Source: Thalassovita mangrovi
GTDB taxonomy: Bacteria; Pseudomonadota; Alphaproteobacteria; Rhodobacterales; Rhodobacteraceae
Assembly: GCF_009857745.1 (NCBI RefSeq)
Contig: NZ_WWEN01000010.1
Span: 1-64,000 of the forward strand
Length of the DNA stretch: 64,000 nt
Direction: 5' to 3'
In this document: positions 1 through 7,844 of the stretch, piece by piece
Layout: every line of letters begins with the position of its first letter
Numbering within the stretch: the stretch's first letter is position 1
Made by a program: the position numbers and the translations under genes
Notes under the pieces: generated by a model
What the model was told of the DNA's origin: nothing
The model's database searches: none
The model's input: only the letters and a program-made list of their open reading frames with translations

Positions 1-200
1 GCGCCAGCGCGGCGGCAAAGCCGCCGCCCGCGGCCGCGCGCGCGGCCGCGCCCCCCGCAACGAGCGGATCGGATGCCGACCGGCTGCGCGCGGTGATCGA
101 CGAAATCGAACGGGCCGCCGAAACGGCCCGGCAAAAGCGGGCGGCGCCCGCGCAATTCCATCGGCACCGCCCCGGCGGCCCGGAAACCGAACACGAGTAA
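1..200 (+). CDS. 3' end of an unrecognised protein (truncated by window edge)
   Basis: A frame ending in TAA at 198-200 is open back to the window edge, so only about 65 C-terminal residues are visible. They start with a low-complexity Ala/Pro/Arg stretch, followed by a short charged helix (VIDEIERAAETARQK) and a His/Pro-rich tail. I do not recognise a family. The stop lies 12 bases before the aldehyde dehydrogenase start, so the two genes are probably co-transcribed. GC-rich DNA often leaves wrong frames open; the choice rests on the tight spacing to the next gene's ribosome binding site. Confidence 0.45.
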   Translation, partial: ASAAAKPPPAAARAAAPPATSGSDADRLRAVIDEIERAAETARQKRAAPAQFHRHRPGGPETEHE

Positions 201-212
201 GGGAGACAGCCC

Positions 213-1685
213 ATGCTGGACAACAAGCAACCCCAGACCCTGAAGGGCATGTATATCAACGGCCAATGGGTCACCCCCGCGGCCACTTTCGACGACCTGA
301 ACCCCTCCGACGGCAGCGTCTGGGCCAAGGCCCCCGACGGAGGCGCCGCCGAGGCCCGCGCGGCGATCGAGGTCGCCCATGCCGCCTTCCCAGCCTGGGC
401 CGACCTGATGTTCCAGGACCGCGCCCGGCTGATGCTGAAAGCCGCCGAAGTGTGGGAAAAGCGGCAGATGGATTTCACCGCCGCGATGCAGGCCGAGGGC
501 GGCGGCTGGTTCGGCAAGGGCATGTTCGAAACAGGTTACGTGCCCGAGGTGTTCCGCGCCGCCGCCGCGGCCTGCTACAACCCGATCGGCGAGGTTCTTC
601 CTTCCGAACACGGTAAGCTGTCCACCGCCACCCGTTTCCCGATGGGCGTGGTCGGGGTGATTTCGCCGTGGAACTTCCCCGGCATCCTGACCGCGCGCGG
701 CTTCGCCTTCCCGCTGGCGGCAGGCAACACCATCGTGCTGAAACCCTCCGAAGACACGCCCTATTGCGGCGGGTTGTTCTTCGCCGAGGTGCTGGAAGAG
801 GCCGGGTTCCCGGCCGGCACCTTCAACGTCGTCACCTGTTCGCGCGAACGGGTGGCCGAAATGGGCGACGAGATCGTTGAGAACCCGCTGGTCAAGGGCG
901 TATCCTTCACCGGATCGACCCCGGTGGGCCGTCAGATCGCCGCCAAGGCGGGTGCGCATCTGAAGAAATGCTGCGTCGAACTGGGCGGCAAGGACAGCCT
1001 GATCGTGCTCGACGACGCCGATATGGAACGCGCCACCCAGGCGGCCAATTTCGGCGCCTTCATGCATCAAGGCCAGATCTGCATGAGCGTGGAAAAGGTG
1101 CTCGTCCATGAAAGCATCTACACCGAATTCCTGGAAAAATTCGTGGCCCGCGCGGCCAAGCTGACCATCGGCGACACCACCGACAAGGGCAACGTGATCG
1201 GCCCGCTGATCAACGACCGCCAGGTCGCCCGCGTCAAGGCGCAGATCGAAGACGCGGTGGCCAAGGGCGCGACGCTGGCCCTGGGCGGCGGCGTCAACGG
1301 GCGCTTCGTGGAACCGACCATCATCACCCATGTCGACCCGTCGATGGATGTCTGGCGCGATGAAACCTTCGGGCCGGTCGCCGTGGTGGTGCCGTTCCGC
1401 ACCGACGCCGAGGCGATCGCGCTGAACAACGACACCGAATACGGGCTGTCGGCGGGGATCATCACCCGCAACGAAGAACGCGCCATGGCGATGGCCCGGC
1501 AGATGGAAACTGGCATGTGTCACGTCAACTGCGCCTCGGTCAACGATGAACCGCACGTGCCCTTCGGCGGCACCAAGTCCTCGGGCGTCGGCCGTCATGG
1601 TGGCCGCTGGTCGATGGAAACCTTCACCGAAACGCGCTGGATCACGCTGGATCGCGGCCATCGCCCCTATCCGCCCGTATTCTGA
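213..1685 (+). CDS. Aldehyde dehydrogenase (vanillin/benzaldehyde dehydrogenase-like)
   Basis: A 490-residue NAD(P)-dependent aldehyde dehydrogenase that oxidises an aldehyde to the acid in the cytoplasm. Visible family residues are the catalytic Cys290 in GQICMS, the general base Glu256 in VELGGK, Asn154 in SPWNFP, Lys177 in VLKPSE and the FTGSTPVG nucleotide loop near 232. The GQICMS context resembles vanillin and benzaldehyde dehydrogenases more than betaine aldehyde dehydrogenases, so an aromatic aldehyde is a reasonable guess, but the substrate cannot be read from sequence. The ATG has GGGAGA six bases upstream. The flotillin-like gene follows after 14 bases, which suggests one transcript. 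Full length for the family. Confidence 0.93.
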   Translation: MLDNKQPQTLKGMYINGQWVTPAATFDDLNPSDGSVWAKAPDGGAAEARAAIEVAHAAFPAWADLMFQDRARLMLKAAEVWEKRQMDFTAAMQAEGGGWFGKGMFETGYVPEVFRAAAAACYNPIGEVLPSEHGKLSTATRFPMGVVGVISPWNFPGILTARGFAFPLAAGNTIVLKPSEDTPYCGGLFFAEVLEEAGFPAGTFNVVTCSRERVAEMGDEIVENPLVKGVSFTGSTPVGRQIAAKAGAHLKKCCVELGGKDSLIVLDDADMERATQAANFGAFMHQGQICMSVEKVLVHESIYTEFLEKFVARAAKLTIGDTTDKGNVIGPLINDRQVARVKAQIEDAVAKGATLALGGGVNGRFVEPTIITHVDPSMDVWRDETFGPVAVVVPFRTDAEAIALNNDTEYGLSAGIITRNEERAMAMARQMETGMCHVNCASVNDEPHVPFGGTKSSGVGRHGGRWSMETFTETRWITLDRGHRPYPPVF

Positions 1686-1699
1686 GAAAGGAAGCCAAG

Positions 1700-3226
1700 A
1701 TGTCCCTGCTCGCCTGGATCATCCTTCTTGTCATCGCCCTCGCCGCGCTGGTCGTGCTGGCGGCGGTGTTCTATGTCCGCGCCACCAACGAGGTCAGCCT
1801 GGTCAAGACCGGCATCGGCGGCCGCAAGGTCATCGCCGATGGCGGCACCATCGCCCTGCCCTATTTTCACGAAATATCGCGGGTCAACATGCAGACCATC
1901 CGCATGAGCGTGCATTGCGGCGGCGAGGCGTCGCTGATCACCCAGGACCGGCTGCGCGTCGATGTCGGCGCCGAGGTCTACGTGTCGGTGAAACCCGAGG
2001 CGGAGGCGATTTCGCGCGCTTCGCAGACGCTGGGCAAGCGGCTGTTCCAGCCCGAGCAGCTGAAAGGCTTGCTCGACGGGATGGTGATCGACGCGCTGCG
2101 CAGCGAAGCCGCCAAGATGACGCTGGACGAATTGCATGAAAACCGCAGCGCCTTCGTCGCCAACGTGCAGGCCGCGCTGGCCGATCCGCTGTCGCGCTAC
2201 GGGCTGGAAATGGACAGCGTGTCGCTGATCGCGCTGGACCAGACACCGTTTGCGGCGCTCGACGAAAACAACGCCTTCAACGCGGTCGGCATGCGCAAGC
2301 TGGCCGAGGTGATCGCCAAGTCGCGCAAGGAACGCGCCGAGATCGAAAGCAATTCCGAAGTGTCCGTCAGCAAGGCCACGATGGAGGCGGAAAAGCGCAA
2401 GCTGGAAATCGCGCTGGAACAGCGCCGCGCCGAAATCGCCCAGGCGCAGGAGGTCGAAACCCTGCTGGCCGCGCAACTGGCCGAGGTCGCCCGCAGCAAG
2501 GCCGCGTCGGAACGCGCCAAGGCCCATGCCCGGATCGAGATGGAACAGGCGATCCAAGCCGAGGAAATCGCGTCCCGGCAGGCGCTGGACATGGCCGAAC
2601 GCGAACGGCTGATCCAGATCGCCGCGAAAAGCCAGCAGGAAAGCAAGGCCCAGGCCGAGGCCGATATGGCCCGCTCCGAGGCGGTCAAGGCCGCCGAGGC
2701 GCTGCAGACCGCCAAGGCGCTGGCCGAGGCCGAGCGGCGCAAGGCGCTGGCGCTGATGCAGGCCGAGGAAGAGGCCGAAGCGGCGTCAGCCCGCGCCCGC
2801 ATCGCCGCCGCCAGCGACAAGGCCACCGCCGCCGACCGCCGCGCCGCGCAGGAGGAAGAGACCGCCGCCTTCAAGCTGGCCGAAGCGGCCCGGACCGAGG
2901 CGGCGCTGGCCCGGATCGAGGCCGAAAACGCCCGCTCCGACGCGATCATCGCGATGGAGCTGGAAAAGGCCCGGCTGCAGGCGATGCCCGGCATCGTCGC
3001 GGAAATGGTCAAACCGGCCGAGAAGATCACCGGCATCAGCATCAACCAGATCGGCGGCTTGGGCAATGATGCGGGCGGCGCCGACAAGGCGCCGGTCAGC
3101 CAGGCAATCGACGCGATCCTCGGCATGGCGGTGCAACTGCCCGCGCTGCAGAAGATCGGCGATGCGGTCGGCGTCAATATCGACGACGGGCTAACCGCGC
3201 TGAAGAAACCGGCCAAGCAGGATTGA
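1700..3226 (+). CDS. Flotillin-like SPFH/band 7 membrane protein
   Basis: A 508-residue protein with one N-terminal membrane segment (about residues 5-26), an SPFH/band 7 domain (about 27-200) and a long Ala/Glu/Lys-rich coiled coil (about 200-430) with many AEAE and EAER repeats. This is the bacterial flotillin (YqiK/FloT) layout. Such proteins oligomerise at the cytoplasmic face of ordered membrane domains and act as scaffolds. AAGGAAG precedes the ATG. An intrinsic terminator follows the stop, so the gene ends the aldehyde dehydrogenase transcript. No NfeD partner gene is visible beside it, although many flotillins have one. Confidence 0.88.
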   Translation: MSLLAWIILLVIALAALVVLAAVFYVRATNEVSLVKTGIGGRKVIADGGTIALPYFHEISRVNMQTIRMSVHCGGEASLITQDRLRVDVGAEVYVSVKPEAEAISRASQTLGKRLFQPEQLKGLLDGMVIDALRSEAAKMTLDELHENRSAFVANVQAALADPLSRYGLEMDSVSLIALDQTPFAALDENNAFNAVGMRKLAEVIAKSRKERAEIESNSEVSVSKATMEAEKRKLEIALEQRRAEIAQAQEVETLLAAQLAEVARSKAASERAKAHARIEMEQAIQAEEIASRQALDMAERERLIQIAAKSQQESKAQAEADMARSEAVKAAEALQTAKALAEAERRKALALMQAEEEAEAASARARIAAASDKATAADRRAAQEEETAAFKLAEAARTEAALARIEAENARSDAIIAMELEKARLQAMPGIVAEMVKPAEKITGISINQIGGLGNDAGGADKAPVSQAIDAILGMAVQLPALQKIGDAVGVNIDDGLTALKKPAKQD

Positions 3227-3244
3227 TCCTGCCACACGCAACAG

Positions 3245-3279
3245 AAAGCCCCCGCGCCAAACCGGTGCGGGGGCTTTTT
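3245..3279 (+). terminator. Intrinsic terminator after the flotillin-like gene
   Basis: The 11-base arm AAAGCCCCCGC pairs with GTGCGGGGGCTTT across an 11-base loop and runs into TTTTT. It closes the aldehyde dehydrogenase-flotillin transcript and insulates it from the phn region. Confidence 0.88.
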
Positions 3280-3329
3280 CATGCCCGCCCGCCGATCAAA
3301 CAACCAGCGTTCCCAAAAGCTTCGCTAAA

Positions 3330-3347
3330 CCGTCATCGCCCTGTGAC
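3330..3347 (+). promoter_or_regulatory. Pho box upstream of phnF
   Basis: CCGTCAT, four bases, then CTGTGAC: two 7-base units in an 11-base period, each matching the PhoB unit CTGTCAT/CTGTCAC at 6 of 7 positions. It lies about 20 bases before the PhnF palindrome, where a PhoB-dependent promoter would replace its -35 element; a weak -10 (near 3358-3364) lies between. This suggests activation by phosphate limitation. Confidence 0.6.
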
Positions 3348-3365
3348 ATGCCGCGCCCAATACGG

Positions 3366-3381
3366 ATTCATTCGAATGAAT
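3366..3381. promoter_or_regulatory. PhnF operator, copy 1 (perfect palindrome)
   Basis: ATTCATTCGAATGAAT is a perfect 16-base palindrome ending 10 bases before the phnF ATG. Near-copies stand before phnC (10991) and before the second phnM (18753). A palindrome shared only by the three phn units, next to the gene for a GntR/HutC regulator, fits the PhnF operator. Its position just after the Pho box and presumed -10 would let the repressor block initiation. Confidence 0.75.
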
Positions 3382-3391
3382 TGGATTGGCG

Positions 3392-4111
3392 ATGAGCAGG
3401 GACAAGTGGAAATCCATCCGCGACGCGATTGAAGACGACATCGCGTCGGGCCGGCTGCATCCGGGCGACCGATTGCCCACCGAACCGCAACTGGCCGAAC
3501 AGCACAGCGTAGGCCGCCATTCGGTGCGCAAGGCGATCGCGGAACTGGCCAAGACCGGCAAGCTGAGCGTCGAACAGGGCCGCGGCACCTTCGTGGAATC
3601 CGCCCCCACCATCGCCTATGCCATCGGCAAGCGCACCCGGTTGCGCAAGAACCTGCACGCGCAAGGCATCGATGTCAGCGGCGAATTGCTGGGCGCCGAA
3701 CGGATCGCCGCCAGCGGCCGGGTGCAGCACGCGCTGTGGCTGGAACCGGGCGCGCCGGTGATCGAAAGCCGCCGCATCACCTATGCCGACAAGCTGCCGA
3801 TCTCGACCGGGCGGTCCTACCGGTCCGCCGAACGCTTCCCCGATTTCGTTGAGCGGATGGAGCTGCTGCGATCGGTCACCGAAACCTACAAATCCTACGG
3901 CATCGACGATTACCTGCGCGGCGAAACCAGCATCCACAGCCGACTGGCCCGGCCCGAGGAAGCCAAGATCCTGAAACAGCATCCCGACCTGCCGGTGATG
4001 GTGATCCGCGCCGTCGACACGATGCTGGACGGCACGCCGCTGAGCTTCAGCGAAGCGATCTGGTCCGCCACCCGAGTAAAATTCACCTTTGACAGCGATG
4101 GGGGCCTTTGA
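3392..4111 (+). CDS. phnF: PhnF, GntR/HutC-family regulator of phosphonate genes
   Basis: A GntR-family repressor of about 239 residues. The N-terminal winged helix (about 5-70) shows the usual GDRLPTEPQLAEQ and VRKAIAELAKTGKL segments and is followed by a UTRA effector domain (about 90-235), as in PhnF. It should bind the palindrome immediately upstream and sense a phosphonate-related ligand. A TTG six bases upstream (3386) is an alternative start; neither start has a strong Shine-Dalgarno, so the mRNA may be nearly leaderless. The stop shares bases with the phnG ATG (TGATG), which shows tight coupling to the C-P lyase operon. Confidence 0.88.
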   Translation: MSRDKWKSIRDAIEDDIASGRLHPGDRLPTEPQLAEQHSVGRHSVRKAIAELAKTGKLSVEQGRGTFVESAPTIAYAIGKRTRLRKNLHAQGIDVSGELLGAERIAASGRVQHALWLEPGAPVIESRRITYADKLPISTGRSYRSAERFPDFVERMELLRSVTETYKSYGIDDYLRGETSIHSRLARPEEAKILKQHPDLPVMVIRAVDTMLDGTPLSFSEAIWSATRVKFTFDSDGGL

Positions 4112-4545
4112 TGGCGCACGCACTTCCCGACATTCCGCACGAGGCCCTTCTCGGCACCCTGGCCCGCGCCGACGCCGACCGGCTGAAGGCTTTCGCCGAG
4201 GTCCTGATCCCGCAACTGGGCGATATCGAGGTGCTGCACAGCCGCACCGGGCTCGTGATGCTGCCGATGCGCGACACGGCGCAGGGCACCGCCTTCCACC
4301 TGGGCGAGGTTCTGGTCAGCGAGGCGCATATCAGACAGGCCGGGGTTGAAGCTTACGGCATGCGCCGGGGCCGCGATCTTGAATCCGCGATGGCGATGGC
4401 GCTGGTCGATCTGGCGGTGGCGCAGGGCATCGCGCCCGACGCGTGCGCCGCGTTCGTCCGGGCGGAGGCCGATGCGGCAGCGTCGGAAGACGCCCAGGTG
4501 CTGCGCCGGATCGACGCGACCCGGGTGGATATGGAGACGTTCTGA
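4111..4545 (+). CDS. phnG: PhnG, C-P lyase core subunit
   Basis: A 144-residue PhnG homologue. In E. coli PhnG, H, I and J form the C-P lyase core complex; PhnG and PhnI join the alkylphosphonate to the ribose of ATP with release of adenine. Identification rests on size, on order (phnF-G-H-I-J-K-L-M) and on family-like sequence such as GEVLVSEA in the first half. The start codon overlaps the phnF stop and the stop overlaps the phnH start, so translation is coupled. Confidence 0.88.
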   Translation: MAHALPDIPHEALLGTLARADADRLKAFAEVLIPQLGDIEVLHSRTGLVMLPMRDTAQGTAFHLGEVLVSEAHIRQAGVEAYGMRRGRDLESAMAMALVDLAVAQGIAPDACAAFVRAEADAAASEDAQVLRRIDATRVDMETF

Positions 4546-5081
4546 TGCTGACCACTCCCGTTCCCAATCCCGACGAAACCCTTGCCAACCGCGCCTTCGA
4601 CGCGCTGCTATGGGCGCTGAGCCGCCCCGGCCTGCCGCGTGATCTGCCCACAGCGGGCGAAACGGCAATCATCGCCGCGCTGATCGACCGCGAATGCCGG
4701 GTGTTCAGCGCCGATCCGGCGCTGATCCCTCTGCTCGCCGAAACCGGCGCCGAAATCGCCGACCTGCCGCAGGCCGATCATGTCTTCCTCGGCGCCCTCG
4801 GAAGCCTCGCCCCGCTGTCCCAGCTGGGGCTCGGCTCCGACCTTTACCCCGATGACGGCGCCACGGCGGTGATCCGGGTGAACCTTGGCAGCGGCGACAG
4901 GCTGCGCCTGACCGGCCCCGGCGTCGACGGCGCGCTTGATCTGCAAATCGGCGGGCTTCCCGGCGGCTTCTGGCAGGCACGGCGCGAGCGCATCCGCTAC
5001 CCGATGGGCTTCGACCTGATCCTGATCGACGGCACCCGCGTCGTCGGCATCCCGCGTTCGACTTCGGTGGAGGTACTCTGA
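4545..5081 (+). CDS. phnH: PhnH, C-P lyase core subunit
   Basis: A 178-residue PhnH, a structural subunit of the C-P lyase core that binds PhnJ in the E. coli complex. The visible PhnH features are the N-terminal FDALLWALSRPG, the central QADHVFLG and the C-terminal PMGFDLILIDG segments. The chosen ATG overlaps the phnG stop; a longer in-frame extension upstream runs through phnG and is not credible. Length is normal for the family. The stop overlaps the phnI start. Confidence 0.9.
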   Translation: MLTTPVPNPDETLANRAFDALLWALSRPGLPRDLPTAGETAIIAALIDRECRVFSADPALIPLLAETGAEIADLPQADHVFLGALGSLAPLSQLGLGSDLYPDDGATAVIRVNLGSGDRLRLTGPGVDGALDLQIGGLPGGFWQARRERIRYPMGFDLILIDGTRVVGIPRSTSVEVL

Positions 5082-6139
5082 TGGCTTACGTGGCGACCCG
5101 CGGCGGTGATCGCGCGATCGAACAATCCGAACGGCTGTTCCGCGACGCGATGGGCGATATCACCCCCGCGCGTGTGGCGGAGGTCAAACAGGCCCTGCCC
5201 TATCTGATCGACCGGGTGATGGGCGAGGCATCGCTCTACGACGAAGACCTCGCCGCGCTGGCGCTGGCCCAAACGGGGGGCGAGATGTTCGAGGCGGTGC
5301 TTTTGCTGCGCGCCTGGCGCACCACCCAGCCGCGGCTGAGCGTGGCCGAGCCGGTGGAACAACAGGATCTGTTCACCCATCGCCGCATCTCGGCGGCGTT
5401 CAAGGATATTCCCGGCGGTCAGGTGCTGGGCCCAACGCTGGATTATTCGCACCGTATCCTTGCCACCGACGTGTTGTCGGGCGGCACCTTCCGCCCCGAT
5501 CCGGTCGATCCGGCCGACAATCCCGCCCCGGCGCATCAGCCTTCGGTCAGCGCATGGCAGGCGGAAAACGATCTGGTCGATCTGCCGGAACCGGACACGA
5601 CAGAAGGCAACGACATCCCCGACCTGACCCGCGAACCGCTGCTGTTCCCGTCGAAACGCGCCCATACGCTGCAAAGCCTGGCGCGGGCGGAAACCGGCGG
5701 CGCGCTGGCCCTGGGCTATGCCGCGATGCGCGGCTATGGCTCAGCCCACCCGACGGTGAACGAATTGCGCCTCGCCGAGGCCGAAGTGGTGGTGCGCCAC
5801 CCGCGCGGCACCAAATTCTCCGCCGGGCGGGTCAAGGTCAGCCAGGCCGAGGTGGTGTCGAAGAAGGGCGAAAAGCTCGACCTCGGATTTTCCGCCACGC
5901 TGGGCTGGAACGAGGTCAAAGTGATCGCCGCCGCGACGCTGGACCTTAACGCCGAAGGCGCGCCGAAAGGGTCGGCCACCGAGGAGGAATTCTTCCTCTA
6001 CCACACCGAAGGCGTCGAAAGCTCGGGCTTCTGCATCCATTTCAAGCTGCCCCATTACGTCACCTTCCAATCCAGCCTCGACGCGATGCGCGACGCCAAG
6101 GCGAAGCGCAAGGCGGCAGAAACGGAGCCCGCAGAATGA
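5081..6139 (+). CDS. phnI: PhnI, ribosyltransferase subunit of C-P lyase
   Basis: A 352-residue PhnI, the nucleosidase-like subunit that displaces adenine from ATP with a phosphonate in the canonical pathway. Conserved blocks include TRGGDRAIEQSE at the N-terminus, KDIPGGQVLGPT near 110 and AMRGYGSAHP near 215. The C-terminal CIHFKLPHYVTF keeps the two histidines spaced five apart that in the E. coli structure ligate zinc at the PhnI-PhnJ interface. The central segment around residues 150-200 is rich in Asp/Pro and divergent. Start and stop overlap both neighbours. The intact zinc pair matters because the partner PhnJ is altered. Confidence 0.92.
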   Translation: MAYVATRGGDRAIEQSERLFRDAMGDITPARVAEVKQALPYLIDRVMGEASLYDEDLAALALAQTGGEMFEAVLLLRAWRTTQPRLSVAEPVEQQDLFTHRRISAAFKDIPGGQVLGPTLDYSHRILATDVLSGGTFRPDPVDPADNPAPAHQPSVSAWQAENDLVDLPEPDTTEGNDIPDLTREPLLFPSKRAHTLQSLARAETGGALALGYAAMRGYGSAHPTVNELRLAEAEVVVRHPRGTKFSAGRVKVSQAEVVSKKGEKLDLGFSATLGWNEVKVIAAATLDLNAEGAPKGSATEEEFFLYHTEGVESSGFCIHFKLPHYVTFQSSLDAMRDAKAKRKAAETEPAE

Positions 6140-7050
6140 GCCTTTCCACCCTGACCAAGCCCTGGGAAGCGATGAATTACGGCTTCCTCGACGCCTCGGC
6201 CAAGCGCGAGCTGCGCCGCAAGATGCTGAAAGCGGTGGCGGTGCCCGGCTGCCAGATGCCCTATGCCAGCCGCGAAGTGCCGATGGCGCGCGGCTGGGGC
6301 ACCGGCGGGTTGCAGGTGTCGCTGACCCTGATCAACCCGCAAACCCGCGTGAAGGTGATCGACCAGGGCGCCGATGACAGCGTCAACGCCGCTTCGATCC
6401 GCCGCTTCCTGGCGCGGGTGTCGGGCGCCCCCACCACGATGGACACGCTGGAGGCCGACCTGATCCAGTCGCGCCACCGGGTGCCCGAGGAAATCATGCG
6501 CGAAGATCAGGTGCTGGTGCTGCAGGTGCCCAACCCCGAACCGCTGCGCCCGGTACAGCCCAACATGTCCATCGCGCGGCAGATGCATGCGGATGCCGAT
6601 TACGGCCGCATGTGGCTGCAGCTTTACGAACAGATCCTCAGGTCCGGCCGGGTGATGCAGGGCGCATCCTACCCGTCGCTGGTCAACGGCCGGCATGTGA
6701 TGACGCCCTCGCCCATTCCCCGCTGGGACGTGCCGAAACTGAACATGGCGAAACACCTGACCATCCTGTCGGCGGGCCGGGAAAAGCGCATCCATGCGGT
6801 GCCGCCCTTCACCCGGGTCGAACCGCTGGTCTTCGACGACGTGCCCTACCGGGTCGAAGATCATGGCGGGCTGACCTGCATCCGTTCCGGCGCGACAGGG
6901 TTCTTCATGAACGAAATCCCGCAGGAGGACGGCACCTCGGCCTACGAGATTTCCGACAGCGAATTCGGGGTGAAGACGATCCGGGCCGCCGAGGGCGAAG
7001 ACATCCGCTTCGGCGACACCTGGTACAAGGATGGGGAGATGCCGCAATGA
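6136..7050 (+). CDS. phnJ: PhnJ-like C-P lyase subunit lacking most catalytic cysteines
   Basis: A 304-residue PhnJ homologue. The family core is intact: GWGTGG, VIDQGADD, SRHRVPEE (with the His placed at the zinc site), PSPIPRWD and SAGREKRIHAVPPFTRVE. In E. coli the C-terminal part carries CAIC and CSDTDYC: three cysteines hold the 4Fe-4S cluster and Cys272 forms the thiyl radical that breaks the C-P bond. Here the matching stretches read CIRS (Cys248, then Ser251) and ISDSEFG (Ile272, Gly278). Only the first cysteine remains. The frame is uninterrupted and the stop overlaps the phnK start, so a frameshift does not explain this. Canonical radical SAM C-P cleavage seems impossible for this protein alone. 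Confidence 0.9.
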   Translation: MSLSTLTKPWEAMNYGFLDASAKRELRRKMLKAVAVPGCQMPYASREVPMARGWGTGGLQVSLTLINPQTRVKVIDQGADDSVNAASIRRFLARVSGAPTTMDTLEADLIQSRHRVPEEIMREDQVLVLQVPNPEPLRPVQPNMSIARQMHADADYGRMWLQLYEQILRSGRVMQGASYPSLVNGRHVMTPSPIPRWDVPKLNMAKHLTILSAGREKRIHAVPPFTRVEPLVFDDVPYRVEDHGGLTCIRSGATGFFMNEIPQEDGTSAYEISDSEFGVKTIRAAEGEDIRFGDTWYKDGEMPQ

Positions 7051-7844
7051 CCCTGCAACTCGACGCGCCCCGGCTGGTCAAAACCCGGCCGCTGGTCACG
7101 GTGCGCAATGTCTCGAAATGCTATGGCGACGTGGTGGCGCTGAACGACGTGTCGGCCAGCGTTTACCCGGGCGAGGTTCTGGGCATCGTCGGCGAAAGCG
7201 GGTCGGGCAAATCCACCCTGCTGCGGATGATGAACCTGGAAGAAACGCCGGATCGGGGCAGCTACACGCTCGACCTGCCGGATGTGCAGGGCAACCTGTT
7301 CGACCTCGACCGTTTCGCGCGCCGGATGCTTTGTGCGACGAAAATCGGCATCGTCTACCAGAACCCGCATCTGGGGCTTCTGATGAAGCATTCCAGTTCC
7401 GGCAACGTGGCCGAACGGCTGCTGGTGGCGGGCGAACGCAGCTTCGCCACGCTGCGGCAGAAGGCCAAGGTCGCGCTGGAAGCGTCGGAATTCCCGCTCG
7501 AACGGCTCGACGCGCCGCCGATTGAGCTGTCGGGCGGCATGCAGCAGCGGGTGCAACTGGCCAAGGCGATTGCTTTGGAACCCGCGCTTTTGCTGCTGGA
7601 CGAACCGACCACAGGTCTGGACGTGTCGGTGCAGGCGATGGTTCTCGATACGCTGAAACACCTGCAGCAGGAACGCGCGATCACCATGGTGATCGTCAGC
7701 CACGATCTGGGCGTGATCCGCACCATGGCCGACCGGGTGATGGTGATGCGGCGCGGCGAGGTGGTGGAACAGGGTCTGGCCGACCAGACCTTCCAGGACC
7801 CACAACACGCCTATACGCAACAATTGGTGCACGCAAAGCTATGA
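7047..7844 (+). CDS. phnK: PhnK, ABC-type ATPase of the C-P lyase complex
   Basis: A 265-residue ABC ATPase with Walker A GESGSGKST (near 50), signature LSGGMQQRVQLAKAI and Walker B LLLLDEPTTGLD. In E. coli PhnK docks on the PhnGHIJ core at PhnJ and is needed for phosphonate use in vivo; it is not a transporter subunit. The ATG chosen overlaps the phnJ stop (ATGA). The stop overlaps the phnL start. Its sequence resembles oligopeptide-type ATPases, which is usual for PhnK. Confidence 0.92.
   Translation: MTLQLDAPRLVKTRPLVTVRNVSKCYGDVVALNDVSASVYPGEVLGIVGESGSGKSTLLRMMNLEETPDRGSYTLDLPDVQGNLFDLDRFARRMLCATKIGIVYQNPHLGLLMKHSSSGNVAERLLVAGERSFATLRQKAKVALEASEFPLERLDAPPIELSGGMQQRVQLAKAIALEPALLLLDEPTTGLDVSVQAMVLDTLKHLQQERAITMVIVSHDLGVIRTMADRVMVMRRGEVVEQGLADQTFQDPQHAYTQQLVHAKL

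Noticed and set aside
6136-7050. Frameshift or pseudogene as explanation of the missing PhnJ cysteines
   Set aside because: The frame is continuous, aligns with the family on both sides of the changed sites, and ends with an overlap to phnK. Three separate codon changes would be needed, and the neighbours show no decay.
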